Source: an uncultured Flavobacteriaceae bacterium (GTDB lineage: Bacteria > Bacteroidota > Bacteroidia > Flavobacteriales > Flavobacteriaceae). From it: a stretch of 64,000 nt of DNA. Below the pieces are notes generated by a model that was given only the letters and a program-made list of their open reading frames with translations, was not told the origin of the DNA and searched no databases. The stretch is taken from contig CALFUL010000008.1 in assembly GCA_937929935.1 (NCBI GenBank), positions 1 to 64,000 of the forward strand. Reading direction: 5' to 3'. The position numbers and the translations under genes were made by a program. Positions 33,229 through 42,823 of this stretch are shown here, one piece after another (the first letter of the stretch is position 1; each line of letters begins with the position of its first letter).

Positions 33229-36200
33229 TTAAATTTGTTTTCCTTTCTTTGGATAATTGCTTTTGTAACGCCAAAAACTAATGCCTCCAAAAATAAAGAG
33301 ACCTATAAAAATATATTTTATATAATCAGGGGTAATTGCTGCGGCTCCACTTTGACCGTAACTATGTAAGCCCACAAGGTAATAGTTAACCCCAAAATAG
33401 GTCATCATAATACTGGCATACCCCAAAACACTTAAAAAATTGAATGTCCATTTTCCTCTCATGCCTGGCACCAATCTTAAATGAAGAATAAAAGCATAGA
33501 CCATAATTGATATTAATGCCCAGGTTTCTTTTGGGTCCCAACCCCAATAGCGACCCCAACTTTCATTAGCCCATTGTCCGCCTAAAAAGTTACCAATAGT
33601 CAACATAATGAGTCCAACAGTTAATGACATTTCATTGATGATGGTCAATTCTTTCAAATTAGCCTCCATTCGTTTTTTATTCTTTTTAGTGGTTAATATC
33701 ATCAATAATAAACAAACCACGCCGAGGATCATTCCAACGGTTAACGGACCATAACTACCAACAATAACCGCCACATGAATCATCAACCAATAACTATCAA
33801 GAACTGGAACTAAGTTAGAAATAGCTGGATCTACCCAATTTTCATTTGCGATAAATAAAAACATTGATGCAACAAAAGTAGCAGAGGCTAGAGTCATGGT
33901 GCTTTTTCTAATAAAGAGCATACCAATACCTACGGTCGCCCAAGCTACATAAAGTATACTTTCATAAGCATCACTCCATGGGGCATGACCAGAAACATAC
34001 CAACGTATAACTAAGCCAGCTGTATGCCAAAGAAATAGAATAATGATGATACCTTTTAAGGTGTAAATAGCTGCTTGCCATATTTTTCTTTCTTTGAAAA
34101 TTTGAAAAATTAAAACAAAAAATAGCAAAGCACCAATTAAGGCGTAGTATTGATATAGCCAATGAAAGATGTTGAGTTTGTTATAGATAATCTCAGTTTT
34201 AATTTTCTCGTCTGAAGGCATAACCTCGCTACCCAACTTTCTTTGATTCTTTTTTAAATAGGTCAATAATTGATCTGCTTGCGTATAATCACCTGAGATG
34301 ATTGCTTCTTGCAATGTTTTCTTATAAACAGGAATGGCATTTTGAATGAACATGCCATAACCAGCATCAGGAATTTCATATTTTCCACCCCGATAGTCAA
34401 CCGCTGAAATCCATTTGTTATTATCATCATTTGTCAACGGAAATATTTTTAAAATCTCTCCGCTAAGGGCTCTATTTAGTAAGCTTAACCTGAAATAGGA
34501 GTCTTTATAATCTTTCTGAAATTTATTTGGCGAATTTGTACTAAAAGCATCTTCTAGGTAAGGTTCTAATTTATTAGCCCCTTCTCTGTCAAAAAAATCA
34601 ATGGCCTTGACATATTCTTGATCATCAGGTACGCCAATGACTTTTCTGATACTGTCATTCTTACCTTTTCGATCTAAAGCAATGAATTCTGCATTAAACC
34701 AAGCAGGAGAATTTAACATCATGCTTAAAAACACCTGGTCAGCGGTCATCTCTTTGTAAGTGTCTTTAAAACTTATTTTACGTAGTAATTCAGAAGAAAA
34801 CGTATGAATAGGTTTCATTCTTCCTTCATCATCTTGTATGACTAGTGCACCAAACTTTTCAGCATGTTCTTTGTCAACAAGAGTGGTTGCGATTACTGAA
34901 TCAATCTGAGCTTGTGTTGGCAAGATCATGGCATGTGTATCATCAGCTGGGTCAGCATGTTCTTGTGCATTTACAGTGAGAAAAACACCAAAAATAAAAG
35001 CTAAACTTAATGCAGATCTCTTAGCTTTTAGTTTACTTAATGACGCCTGTAAATCTTTAAATCGGGTTTTTCCGAAGAACATTATTCCCATTAAACCAAT
35101 GTACAATAAAAAGTACCCGAGGTAGGTAATCCAGGTGCCCCATTGATCGTGATTTACAGATAAGGTTGTTCCTTTTTCATCAATGGTATCAAAACCAGAT
35201 TGAAAGAAACGATACCCTTTATGATCAAGAATATTATTCATAAAAATATCATAGTCAAAAGATCGATCATCTTTGACAGTAACTTTACTCATGAAAGAGG
35301 AATAGCCTTTTTCAGTACCCGGATATTTCTCTGCGATAAAATCATTCAACTGTATTGAAAATGGTAACGTATACACTTTAGAACCGAATGCAAAGTTGAA
35401 TTTTAAATCATCAACTTTAATTGGGGCTGCAAAATCAAAAGTACCCTTACCCCCTAGTATCTTTTTCTGAACCGTTTGTTCGCCAACGGTCACATCAACA
35501 ATTAAAGCAGATTGTGTTCTCTCATTAATCTCATTTTCAGGCACTTCAACCACCCCATACGATCCTTTGATAAGAGGATCAGGAATTACAAATTGCATAC
35601 CTGCCATATTATATAAGGATCTCATTTGAAATTGTTGCAAACTATCTTTTGCGACCACCCCTTGAAATTGATCCGCCATTCTCATGAATGTGCCCTCAAA
35701 GGGAGTTTTAATTTGATAGGTGGAATCAGTGGTGAAAATATTAATAGCACCATCAGTTGGTTTATTCAAAGCAAAAAGAATATTGTGTACATCAGTCACT
35801 CTATTATTCTCTAAATAATGCTCCTCTCGTTGCCCTGTACCCGCCTCTACTATCTTTAGATACTCTTTACCCGTGCTACCTTCTACCAAACCTTCTTTGG
35901 CGTTTTCAAGAAAACCAGCGTAAGAAATCTGAAAAGGGGTGCCGTTATAATTTTCTTGCCATGGCAAATCAGATTTTAATGCCTCAGGCGTTACCATTAA
36001 CTCTCTTTCAATGGTTTTACGCATGCCTTTACCATCAATTTTACCATCAATAAAGGCCGTTAAATAGGTTTTGTCTGAATAAAATACGTTTTCTGTTTTT
36101 CCTTCACGAATGGGCATCATACCCTCAAAACTGATATAGCGCGTTATAAAAGCACCTAAAATGATTAAAACCCATGAAAGATGTAGTGTCAATACAGGCC

Positions 36201-36429
36201 ATTTTTCCCATCGAAACAAGCGATAACGAAACATGTTGCCCATAAAATTAATCATGAAGAATAACATAATGGCCTCAAACCACCAAGCATTGTAAATCCA
36301 TATTCTTGCAGTTTCTGTGCTGTACTTACTTTCTACAAAAGTGCCAATACCCATGGCGATGCCAAATACTAAGAACAAAACGGCCATCAATCGGGTAGAG
36401 AAAAGTGTTTTTTTCAATAATGCTATCAT
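33229..36429 (-). CDS. cytochrome c biogenesis protein CcsBA (ResB-ResC fusion)
   Basis: The 1066-residue membrane protein joins an N-terminal ResB/CcsB-like part (membrane segments about 13-35, 50-80 and 435-455 with a large periplasmic domain) to a C-terminal CcsA/CcmC-like part. The heme-handling motif appears as WANESWGRYWGWDPKETW near the C-terminus, and conserved histidines occur in WYVSGHAPWSD and LHSYGQSG. It delivers heme to the periplasm and attaches it to apocytochrome c (system II). Fused CcsBA is usual in Bacteroidota and epsilonproteobacteria. Confidence 0.92.
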   Translation of the reverse strand: MIALLKKTLFSTRLMAVLFLVFGIAMGIGTFVESKYSTETARIWIYNAWWFEAIMLFFMINFMGNMFRYRLFRWEKWPVLTLHLSWVLIILGAFITRYISFEGMMPIREGKTENVFYSDKTYLTAFIDGKIDGKGMRKTIERELMVTPEALKSDLPWQENYNGTPFQISYAGFLENAKEGLVEGSTGKEYLKIVEAGTGQREEHYLENNRVTDVHNILFALNKPTDGAINIFTTDSTYQIKTPFEGTFMRMADQFQGVVAKDSLQQFQMRSLYNMAGMQFVIPDPLIKGSYGVVEVPENEINERTQSALIVDVTVGEQTVQKKILGGKGTFDFAAPIKVDDLKFNFAFGSKVYTLPFSIQLNDFIAEKYPGTEKGYSSFMSKVTVKDDRSFDYDIFMNNILDHKGYRFFQSGFDTIDEKGTTLSVNHDQWGTWITYLGYFLLYIGLMGIMFFGKTRFKDLQASLSKLKAKRSALSLAFIFGVFLTVNAQEHADPADDTHAMILPTQAQIDSVIATTLVDKEHAEKFGALVIQDDEGRMKPIHTFSSELLRKISFKDTYKEMTADQVFLSMMLNSPAWFNAEFIALDRKGKNDSIRKVIGVPDDQEYVKAIDFFDREGANKLEPYLEDAFSTNSPNKFQKDYKDSYFRLSLLNRALSGEILKIFPLTNDDNNKWISAVDYRGGKYEIPDAGYGMFIQNAIPVYKKTLQEAIISGDYTQADQLLTYLKKNQRKLGSEVMPSDEKIKTEIIYNKLNIFHWLYQYYALIGALLFFVLIFQIFKERKIWQAAIYTLKGIIIILFLWHTAGLVIRWYVSGHAPWSDAYESILYVAWATVGIGMLFIRKSTMTLASATFVASMFLFIANENWVDPAISNLVPVLDSYWLMIHVAVIVGSYGPLTVGMILGVVCLLLMILTTKKNKKRMEANLKELTIINEMSLTVGLIMLTIGNFLGGQWANESWGRYWGWDPKETWALISIMVYAFILHLRLVPGMRGKWTFNFLSVLGYASIMMTYFGVNYYLVGLHSYGQSGAAAITPDYIKYIFIGLFIFGGISFWRYKSNYPKKGKQI

Positions 36430-36617
36430 CGAATAATCTAATGGTTTTCAGTGAACAAAAATACCACCTTTTTATGGTTTTTATTCTTTAGAATTTACCA
36501 AAAACCAACCTTTTAAAAGGCCATAAAAAAAACACCAACTAAAGTACTATCCTATAGAAATTTAAAATTCTTTGTCGAGAAAGATTATGATGACCTCTTA
36601 ATCGCTAATTTTGTACC

Positions 36618-37373
36618 ATGATTAAAGTTACTTTAATTGGCAAGGGTAATGTATCAAAACACTTACAACGTGCATTTTTGGCAACAAAAGAAGTCATGCT
36701 GTTTCAAGTGCTAGGTAGTCGTAAAAAAGAACTTGATACTGCTTTGAAAAATAAAGCTATTCAAAATAAAATTAACGCTTCTGACATTTGTATTATTGCT
36801 GTAAGTGACCATGCTATAAAATCTGTTTCACAGTCATTTACACAATTTAATACGTTTTTAGTTCACACCTCTGGTAGCGTTTCAATAAATGATTTACCCA
36901 AAAGCTTGAATACAGGTGTTTTTTATCCGCTTCAAACATTTTCTAAGGATAGACTAGTGGCTTTTAAAACCATTCCTATTTGTATTGAAGCCAAAGAAAA
37001 AAAAGATACTGAATTACTTCACAAACTAGCAAGAACTATTTCAGATGAGGTTCATGAAATTTCATCTGAAAAAAGAAAAGCATTGCATTTAGCTGCAGTA
37101 CTAGTAAATAATTTTAGCAATCATTTATATCAAATAGGACATGATCTTTGCGAAGACAATCAAGTGCCTTTCGAATTGCTAAAACCATTGATCAAAGAAA
37201 CGGCACTAAAAATGGAAAGTCTCTCTCCTGAAGAAGCACAAACCGGTCCGGCAAAAAGAAATGACCAAAACACCATTAACGCACATTTAAAACAATTAAA
37301 AGATACAAACCATAAAGAAATCTATCGCTTACTGACGCTATCAATTCAAAATGCCTATGGAAAAAAGTTATAA
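36618..37373 (+). CDS. Rossmann-like/DUF2520 protein
   Basis: The 251-residue product has an N-terminal nucleotide-binding fold (MIKVTLIGKGNVSKHL) and a C-terminal helical DUF2520 domain with ALHLAAVLVNNFSNHL, like the ketopantoate/pyrroline-carboxylate reductase group. The natural substrate is unknown. TAATTTTG at 36606-36613 resembles a -7 promoter element directly before the ATG. The gene overlaps the KdsC-like gene by 23 bp and starts a run of rightward genes. Confidence 0.8.
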   Translation: MIKVTLIGKGNVSKHLQRAFLATKEVMLFQVLGSRKKELDTALKNKAIQNKINASDICIIAVSDHAIKSVSQSFTQFNTFLVHTSGSVSINDLPKSLNTGVFYPLQTFSKDRLVAFKTIPICIEAKEKKDTELLHKLARTISDEVHEISSEKRKALHLAAVLVNNFSNHLYQIGHDLCEDNQVPFELLKPLIKETALKMESLSPEEAQTGPAKRNDQNTINAHLKQLKDTNHKEIYRLLTLSIQNAYGKKL

Positions 37374-37884
37374 AGAATTTTTAAAAGACATAACCACCTT
37401 CATTTTTGATGTAGATGGCGTTTTTACGGACGGTTCATTGCATATCACCAGTGAAGGTCAAATGCTCAGAAAAATGAACGTAAAAGACGGGTACGCTTTA
37501 AAAACTGCCATTAACAAGGGATACAACGTTTGTATTATTACAGGCGGCTCTGATCCCGGAGTAAAAACCAGATTAGAAGGTTTGGGAGTTGAGGCGGTAT
37601 TTATGGGTGCGCATTTAAAAGAAGCCCCTTTAAAAGAATACTTAAAGCATAACAAAATTAAGCTTGAAAATGTATTGTATATGGGCGATGACATGCCTGA
37701 TATTCCGCCAATGAGCTTGGTGGGGCTACCTACATGTCCTCAAGACGCAGTGCCTGAAGTGAAGGCTGTTTCAAAATATATTTCGCATCGCAATGGTGGT
37801 AAAGGTTGCGTTCGTGATGTGATTGAACAAGTTTTGAAAGTACGTGGAGATTGGAATACAAATTTTAGCGCTGCCAACGATTAA
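37351..37884 (+). CDS. KdsC-like HAD phosphatase
   Basis: This 177-residue protein of the C0-type HAD family has FDVDGVFTDG (about 16-25) as the nucleophile motif, IITGGSDPG and GDDMPD as later motifs. In the KDO pathway such enzymes hydrolyse 3-deoxy-D-manno-octulosonate 8-phosphate, supplying KDO for lipopolysaccharide. The alternative is a related 2-keto-sugar-acid phosphatase. ATG codons at 37351 and 37357 are both possible; it overlaps the preceding gene. Confidence 0.85.
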   Translation: MPMEKSYKEFLKDITTFIFDVDGVFTDGSLHITSEGQMLRKMNVKDGYALKTAINKGYNVCIITGGSDPGVKTRLEGLGVEAVFMGAHLKEAPLKEYLKHNKIKLENVLYMGDDMPDIPPMSLVGLPTCPQDAVPEVKAVSKYISHRNGGKGCVRDVIEQVLKVRGDWNTNFSAAND

Positions 37885-37889
37885 AGTCT

Positions 37890-38477
37890 ATGCTGCAAGA
37901 AAAATTAAAGAACCACAAAATCATCCTAGCGTCTGGTTCACCAAGACGGCAACAGTTTTTTAAAGAATTAGGGCTTGATTTTGAAATTAGATTAAAATCA
38001 GTTGAAGAAGTTTATCCAGAGGAATTAAAAGGAAGCGAAATTTCAGATTATCTATCTGAATTAAAAGCGGCTGCCTTTAAAGACACTTTAAAATCAAATG
38101 AAATACTAATCACATCAGATACTGTGGTTTGGCATCGTGATACATCATTGGCGAAAGCAGCCGATAAAGATGAAGCAATGCAAATGCTAAGAACCTTATC
38201 AAATGATTGGCATCAAGTTATTACATCAGTTAGCTTCATGACTTCAAGCACCATTAAAACAGTGCACCACCTAACAGAAGTTAAGTTTGCAAACCTCTCA
38301 GAAGAAGAAATTGAACATTATGTTTCAAGTTTTAAGCCCTATGATAAAGCTGGGGCTTATGGCATTCAAGAGTGGATTGGCTTAATTGCCATTGAAGAAA
38401 TAAAAGGCTCATACACCAATGTTGTTGGTTTGCCAACTCAATTGGTTTACAAAACGCTGATGAGTATGGCTAGCTGA
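37890..38477 (+). CDS. Maf-like nucleotide pyrophosphatase
   Basis: The 195-residue cytoplasmic protein has the Maf signature ILASGSPRRQQFF near the N-terminus and later SDTVVW and AGAYGIQ. Known Maf proteins hydrolyse dTTP, UTP or modified nucleotides to the monophosphate, and overexpression was linked to septum inhibition in Bacillus. It follows the KdsC-like gene by 5 bp and is probably in the same operon. Confidence 0.9.
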   Translation: MLQEKLKNHKIILASGSPRRQQFFKELGLDFEIRLKSVEEVYPEELKGSEISDYLSELKAAAFKDTLKSNEILITSDTVVWHRDTSLAKAADKDEAMQMLRTLSNDWHQVITSVSFMTSSTIKTVHHLTEVKFANLSEEEIEHYVSSFKPYDKAGAYGIQEWIGLIAIEEIKGSYTNVVGLPTQLVYKTLMSMAS

Positions 38478-38603
38478 TTGAATTTCAGTAATTTTACTTG
38501 GCAATCGAGATTTTAATGCGTCTAGGCCTGCCTCGAAACGCTCTTGTTATTTTAAACAAATGTCTCGCAGGCTTGCCTCAAGGTAGTTAACTTAAAGTTT
38601 GGT

Positions 38604-39548
38604 ATGAAAAAGTTGATAAAATTTAAAGCACTATCATTCATTGCAATTCTTGTTTTTTTAGGGGGATGTAAAGATGCTAATACATTAAAAAAGAACCTCG
38701 CCTTAACCCATTCAAAGGCAGCAGTTAAAATCACACCAAAGAAGCCACTTTCTGAAGAATTTAAGAAGTATTGGTATGCTGGTCAGGCCGAGTTAAACTC
38801 TTATAAATTAAAACAGGCACGATACGGCGAAATACGTGAAGGCAAAGCAATGTTGATTTATGTTACTGAGCCTTTCTTGGCAGACAAACAGGTAAAAGCT
38901 GACGGTCAAGAAAAATCTAATATACCAGTACTCAAACTAAACAGTACTAAGAACTATTTTACAGGCATATATCCGTACGCCATAATGTCTAGTAGTTTTT
39001 ATCCGGTTCATGATAATCAACACGCCATAAAAGTATCATTTTCAAGTCAAGAATGGTGCGGACAGGTTTATGCGCAATTAAACAATAGGTCAAGCTTTGA
39101 AATTAACTCATATTCCTATTTTGAAACTGAAGCAGACCAAAGCTTAGAGTTAGACAAAACGGTACTTGAAAATGAATTATGGAATAAGATAAGAATCAAC
39201 CCAGAAAATTTGCCTACGGGTGAAGTAAAAATTATTCCATCATTTGAATATATTAGACTGCATCATAAAGAGTTAAAATCGTATAGTTCAATTATAACTT
39301 TAACTAAAAAAGACGCCTATTCAATCTATACAATTGACTATCCTGAGCTAAAAAGAACACTTGAAATTACCTTTGAAACTGAATTTCCTCATGGCATTGA
39401 AAGCTGGTCTGAAAAGTCACTAAGTGGGTTCGGAAAAAATGCCAAAGAAATGACCTCAACGGCTACTAAAATTAAAACAATTAAGTCGCCATATTGGCGT
39501 CAAAATAGCAATCGGTTTTCAAGCATGCGCGACAGCCTAGGCATCTAA
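38604..39548 (+). CDS. lipoprotein of unknown function following Maf gene
   Basis: This 314-residue lipoprotein (lipobox LGGC, cysteine near residue 22) contains WYAGQAELNSYKLKQARYGEI, SSSFYPV and FSSQEWCGQVYAQ. I recall the family in Flavobacteriaceae mislabelled as 'septum formation inhibitor Maf', probably because of its neighbour; nothing in the sequence supports that. It begins 126 bp after the Maf gene. The intervening DNA holds only a loose inverted word (AGGCCTGCCTCG, GCAGGCTTGCCTC). Confidence 0.7.
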   Translation: MKKLIKFKALSFIAILVFLGGCKDANTLKKNLALTHSKAAVKITPKKPLSEEFKKYWYAGQAELNSYKLKQARYGEIREGKAMLIYVTEPFLADKQVKADGQEKSNIPVLKLNSTKNYFTGIYPYAIMSSSFYPVHDNQHAIKVSFSSQEWCGQVYAQLNNRSSFEINSYSYFETEADQSLELDKTVLENELWNKIRINPENLPTGEVKIIPSFEYIRLHHKELKSYSSIITLTKKDAYSIYTIDYPELKRTLEITFETEFPHGIESWSEKSLSGFGKNAKEMTSTATKIKTIKSPYWRQNSNRFSSMRDSLGI

Positions 39549-39552
39549 TATT

Positions 39553-40095
39553 ATGAAAGATTTCTTTACCACGTATTCTAATCAACTTTTAAGTTCACTA
39601 ATTTTGGTGGTTACCATTATAGTGATACGGTTTGTCAGTCATAAAACTGTTCACAGAATTGGTAAAATCAATAAGTTTTTTAATGGCAGAACCCTTTTAA
39701 TTACAAAGTACATATCAGTTTTACTGATTTTTCTAGGCGTTATTTTTTTAGTCATAATATGGGGTGTCAATTTTACTGAAATTGCCCTACTCTTCTCTTC
39801 TGTTTTTGCTGTTTTAGGAGTTGCCTTATTTGCGCAATGGTCAATTATTAGTAACATTTTAGCTGGCGTCATTCTATTTTTCTCTTTTCCTTTTAAGATC
39901 GGAGATAAAATAAAAGTAATGGATAAAGAAATAATAGATGAAACACTAGAAGACTCGAATATTTTCATCATTGAAAGTATAACGGCATTTCATGTGCATT
40001 TAAGAAAATCAAATGGCTCATTAATGACCTATCCCAATAATTTAATGCTTCAAAAGGGTATTTCATTAATCGAAACTTATGAAGGTGATCACTAG
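39553..40095 (+). CDS. small MscS-family mechanosensitive channel
   Basis: The 180-residue membrane protein has three hydrophobic segments (about 12-28, 50-72 and 76-97). The last continues into the pore-helix-like stretch GVALFAQWSIISNILAGV and the start of the beta-domain (PFKIGDKIKV) that characterise MscS. It is shorter than typical MscS and lacks most of the C-terminal cage, as in several bacterial small-MscS proteins. It would release solutes during osmotic downshift. It follows the lipoprotein gene by 4 bp. Confidence 0.8.
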   Translation: MKDFFTTYSNQLLSSLILVVTIIVIRFVSHKTVHRIGKINKFFNGRTLLITKYISVLLIFLGVIFLVIIWGVNFTEIALLFSSVFAVLGVALFAQWSIISNILAGVILFFSFPFKIGDKIKVMDKEIIDETLEDSNIFIIESITAFHVHLRKSNGSLMTYPNNLMLQKGISLIETYEGDH

Positions 40096-40179
40096 GCCTG
40101 TTATCATCTTGTTAAATCCGCTTAATTAGCAACTATTTGAACATTAACTTTTATCTTTGAGTACCAACACATTTTTAAT

Positions 40180-42717
40180 ATGATGCACCATAAATGGGTC
40201 TTGATGACCGCACTATTCATAGGTTTAAATAGTGCAACTGCACAAAAACCCAAACAACAGACCTCATCAGAAATACACCACGCTCTTCAAAAACTAAATT
40301 TTTTAGGGTCAGCACTATATATTGCTGCTCATCCTGATGATGAAAACACGAGACTTATCTCCTACCTCTCAAACCATGAAAAAGCGAGAACTGCCTACCT
40401 TTCTCTAACACGAGGTGATGGTGGTCAAAATCTTATAGGTCCTGAATTAAGAGAGCTTCTTGGGGTTTTAAGAACACAAGAACTTCTAGCAGCAAGGGGT
40501 GTTGATGGCGGGCAACAATTTTTTACCCGTGCCAATGACTTTGGTTACTCAAAGCATCCTGATGAAACTTTAGAAATATGGAATAAACCAGAAGTCTTGA
40601 GCGATGTTGTTCGTATTATAAGAACTTTTAAACCAGATGTTATTGTTAATCGTTTTGACCACCGATCACCCGGATCCACACACGGGCATCACACCTCATC
40701 AGCCATGTTAAGTGTTGAAGCTTTTGATTTGGTCAATGATCCAAATGCCTATCCTGAACAATTACAAACAACCTCAACCTGGAAACCTGAACGTTTGTTC
40801 TTCAATACATCTTGGTGGTTTTATGGTAGCCAAGAAAAATTTGAAAACGCTGATAAAACCAACATGCTTAGTATGGATGTTGGCGTGTACTACCCAAATT
40901 TAGGGGTTTCAAACAATGAAATTGCCTCATTGGCAAGCAGTCAACACTTATGTCAAGGTTTTGGTAGATTATCCACAAGAGGTAGTCAGCCCGAATATAT
41001 TGAATTATTAAAAGGATCATTACCTCAAAACAAAGACAATATTTTTGACGGCATCAACACCACATGGTCGCGTGTTGAAGGAGGACAACAAATTGGCACT
41101 ATTCTCAATAAAGTTGAAAAAGAGTTTGATTATAAGAACCCTGCTGCTCACTTACCAGAACTTTTAAAAGCACACCAGTTAATTAGTCAAATGAAAGATG
41201 AACACTGGCGCAGTATTAAAACAGATGAGATTGAAAACATTATTCTTTCTGTTACTGGCCTGTTTATAGAAGCTTCGGCTACTGAATCATTCACAAACCC
41301 TGGCAATAGCGCAAAAGTAAAAATAGAAGTAGTAAACCGCAGCAATGCCAAAATGCTCTTGAATACTATTCATATTGTTGAAACAGGTACAAAATTAAAT
41401 CCGTCAACAGTCTTGAATAACAATGAAAAGAAAAATTATGATGTAGCTATTTCTATTGCTGAGCACATGAATTTCACAAATGCCTATTGGTTGAATGAAA
41501 AAGGATCTCTAGGAATGTATGAAGTGAAAAATAAAAACCTCATAGGCAAACCAGAAACCCCACGCGCCCTAAATGCACTTTTTGAAATTAATTTTGAAGG
41601 ATATACCATAGGTTTTAAAAAGCCCGTTGTTCATAAATATGCACGTAGAGATAAGGGAGAGCTCTACCAACCTTTTGAAATTTTACCAGAAGCGACAGCG
41701 CGTTTTGATGATAAGGTTTTGATATTTGCTGATGGTAGCTCAAAAGAGATTCCGGTTACTATTAAAGCCCATCAAGACAATTTAAAAGGAGAAGTACAAT
41801 TTTGTTATTCTAAAGGATGGACAGTTGATCAAGAAACAAAACCTTTTGAAATCGCCAAAAAGGGCGATGAGCAAAAACTAATTTTTAAACTCACGCCACC
41901 GGCTAATGAAGATGAAAGTTATATCACGCCAATCATAAAAGTAAATGGTAAAGAAATTTCAAAAGAACTAATCACGATCGCATATGACCATGTGCCAACC
42001 CAATCCGTATTAATTAATGCTGAAGCCAAGGTGGTGCGTTTAAATATTGAACGAGTAGGCCAAACCATTGGTTATATCATGGGTGCAGGCGATGATGTGC
42101 CAACGAGCTTAAAACAAATAGGATACAATGTAGTCATGCTCGACCCAACCGCCATTCAAAAAGAAAATCTAGCGCAATTTGACGCCGTTGTGGTGGGTAT
42201 ACGCGCGTACAATGTACTTGATGAATTAAAGTTCAAACAAAAACACTTGTTTGATTATGTTGAAAACGGTGGTACAATGATTGTGCAATATAATACTGCT
42301 GGTCGCCGTGATAATCAATACAAAGAAATTGCCCCCTACCCGATTAAATTATCAAGAGATCGCGTTACTGATGAAAACTCTGAAGTAGCTATACTAGATA
42401 AAAATCATTCTTTAGTAAATTTTCCTAATAAGATAATGAAAGAAGATTTCGACGGATGGGTTCAAGAACGAGGTTTATATTTTCCAAGTGAATGGGATCC
42501 TGCCTTTACACCTATTCTTTCTATGAAAGACAAAGGAGCCAAAAGCGCTACGCAAGGAAGTCTTATTGTTGCAAAATATGGTAAAGGAAATTATATCTAT
42601 ACCGGTATTAGTTTTTTCAGAGAACTACCAGCAGGTGTACCAGGAGCCTATAAACTTTTTGCCAATATGCTTTCTTTAGGAAAAGAAAAAGTTGAAAAAA
42701 ATAAAATCAAAGGATAA
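40180..42717 (+). CDS. exported PIG-L family deacetylase
   Basis: This 845-residue protein has a signal peptide ending near TAQ (residue 22) and an N-terminal PIG-L domain with the zinc motif AAHPDDENTR (about 45-54), SLTRGDGGQN and the HGHHTSS histidines. A long C-terminal part of beta-rich domains ends in a glutamine-amidotransferase-like region. PIG-L enzymes remove acetyl groups from N-acetylglucosamine derivatives; in this exported form the substrate is probably an extracellular glycan or glycoconjugate. A -7-like element TATCTTTG lies at 40152-40159. A small membrane protein gene and a symporter gene follow in the same direction. Confidence 0.85.
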   Translation: MMHHKWVLMTALFIGLNSATAQKPKQQTSSEIHHALQKLNFLGSALYIAAHPDDENTRLISYLSNHEKARTAYLSLTRGDGGQNLIGPELRELLGVLRTQELLAARGVDGGQQFFTRANDFGYSKHPDETLEIWNKPEVLSDVVRIIRTFKPDVIVNRFDHRSPGSTHGHHTSSAMLSVEAFDLVNDPNAYPEQLQTTSTWKPERLFFNTSWWFYGSQEKFENADKTNMLSMDVGVYYPNLGVSNNEIASLASSQHLCQGFGRLSTRGSQPEYIELLKGSLPQNKDNIFDGINTTWSRVEGGQQIGTILNKVEKEFDYKNPAAHLPELLKAHQLISQMKDEHWRSIKTDEIENIILSVTGLFIEASATESFTNPGNSAKVKIEVVNRSNAKMLLNTIHIVETGTKLNPSTVLNNNEKKNYDVAISIAEHMNFTNAYWLNEKGSLGMYEVKNKNLIGKPETPRALNALFEINFEGYTIGFKKPVVHKYARRDKGELYQPFEILPEATARFDDKVLIFADGSSKEIPVTIKAHQDNLKGEVQFCYSKGWTVDQETKPFEIAKKGDEQKLIFKLTPPANEDESYITPIIKVNGKEISKELITIAYDHVPTQSVLINAEAKVVRLNIERVGQTIGYIMGAGDDVPTSLKQIGYNVVMLDPTAIQKENLAQFDAVVVGIRAYNVLDELKFKQKHLFDYVENGGTMIVQYNTAGRRDNQYKEIAPYPIKLSRDRVTDENSEVAILDKNHSLVNFPNKIMKEDFDGWVQERGLYFPSEWDPAFTPILSMKDKGAKSATQGSLIVAKYGKGNYIYTGISFFRELPAGVPGAYKLFANMLSLGKEKVEKNKIKG

Positions 42718-42720
42718 AAA

Positions 42721-42822
42721 ATGAAAGAAAAATTGAATTGGAAAAAAGAATATTCGGTTGTTCTGATTTTGAATGTCATGTACATTGTGATTTTTGCATA
42801 CATAATGAATTCTTTCTCCTAA
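42721..42822 (+). CDS. 33-residue membrane protein, symporter accessory type
   Basis: A short frame of 33 codons starts 3 bp after the PIG-L gene and ends one base before the start of the symporter gene. Residues 1-10 are basic and hydrophilic, and residues 11-30 form one hydrophobic helix (YSVVLILNVMYIVIFAYIM). The tight packing between two genes and the single-helix design match the small accessory proteins known next to sodium:solute symporters. I infer that it helps to stabilise or regulate the transporter. Confidence 0.65.
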   Translation: MKEKLNWKKEYSVVLILNVMYIVIFAYIMNSFS

Positions 42823-42823
42823 T

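Noticed and set aside
38604-39548. Labelling the lipoprotein as a Maf septum-inhibitor protein
   Set aside because: The true Maf motif (ASGSPRR) is in the preceding gene; this product has a lipobox and no Maf residue pattern.
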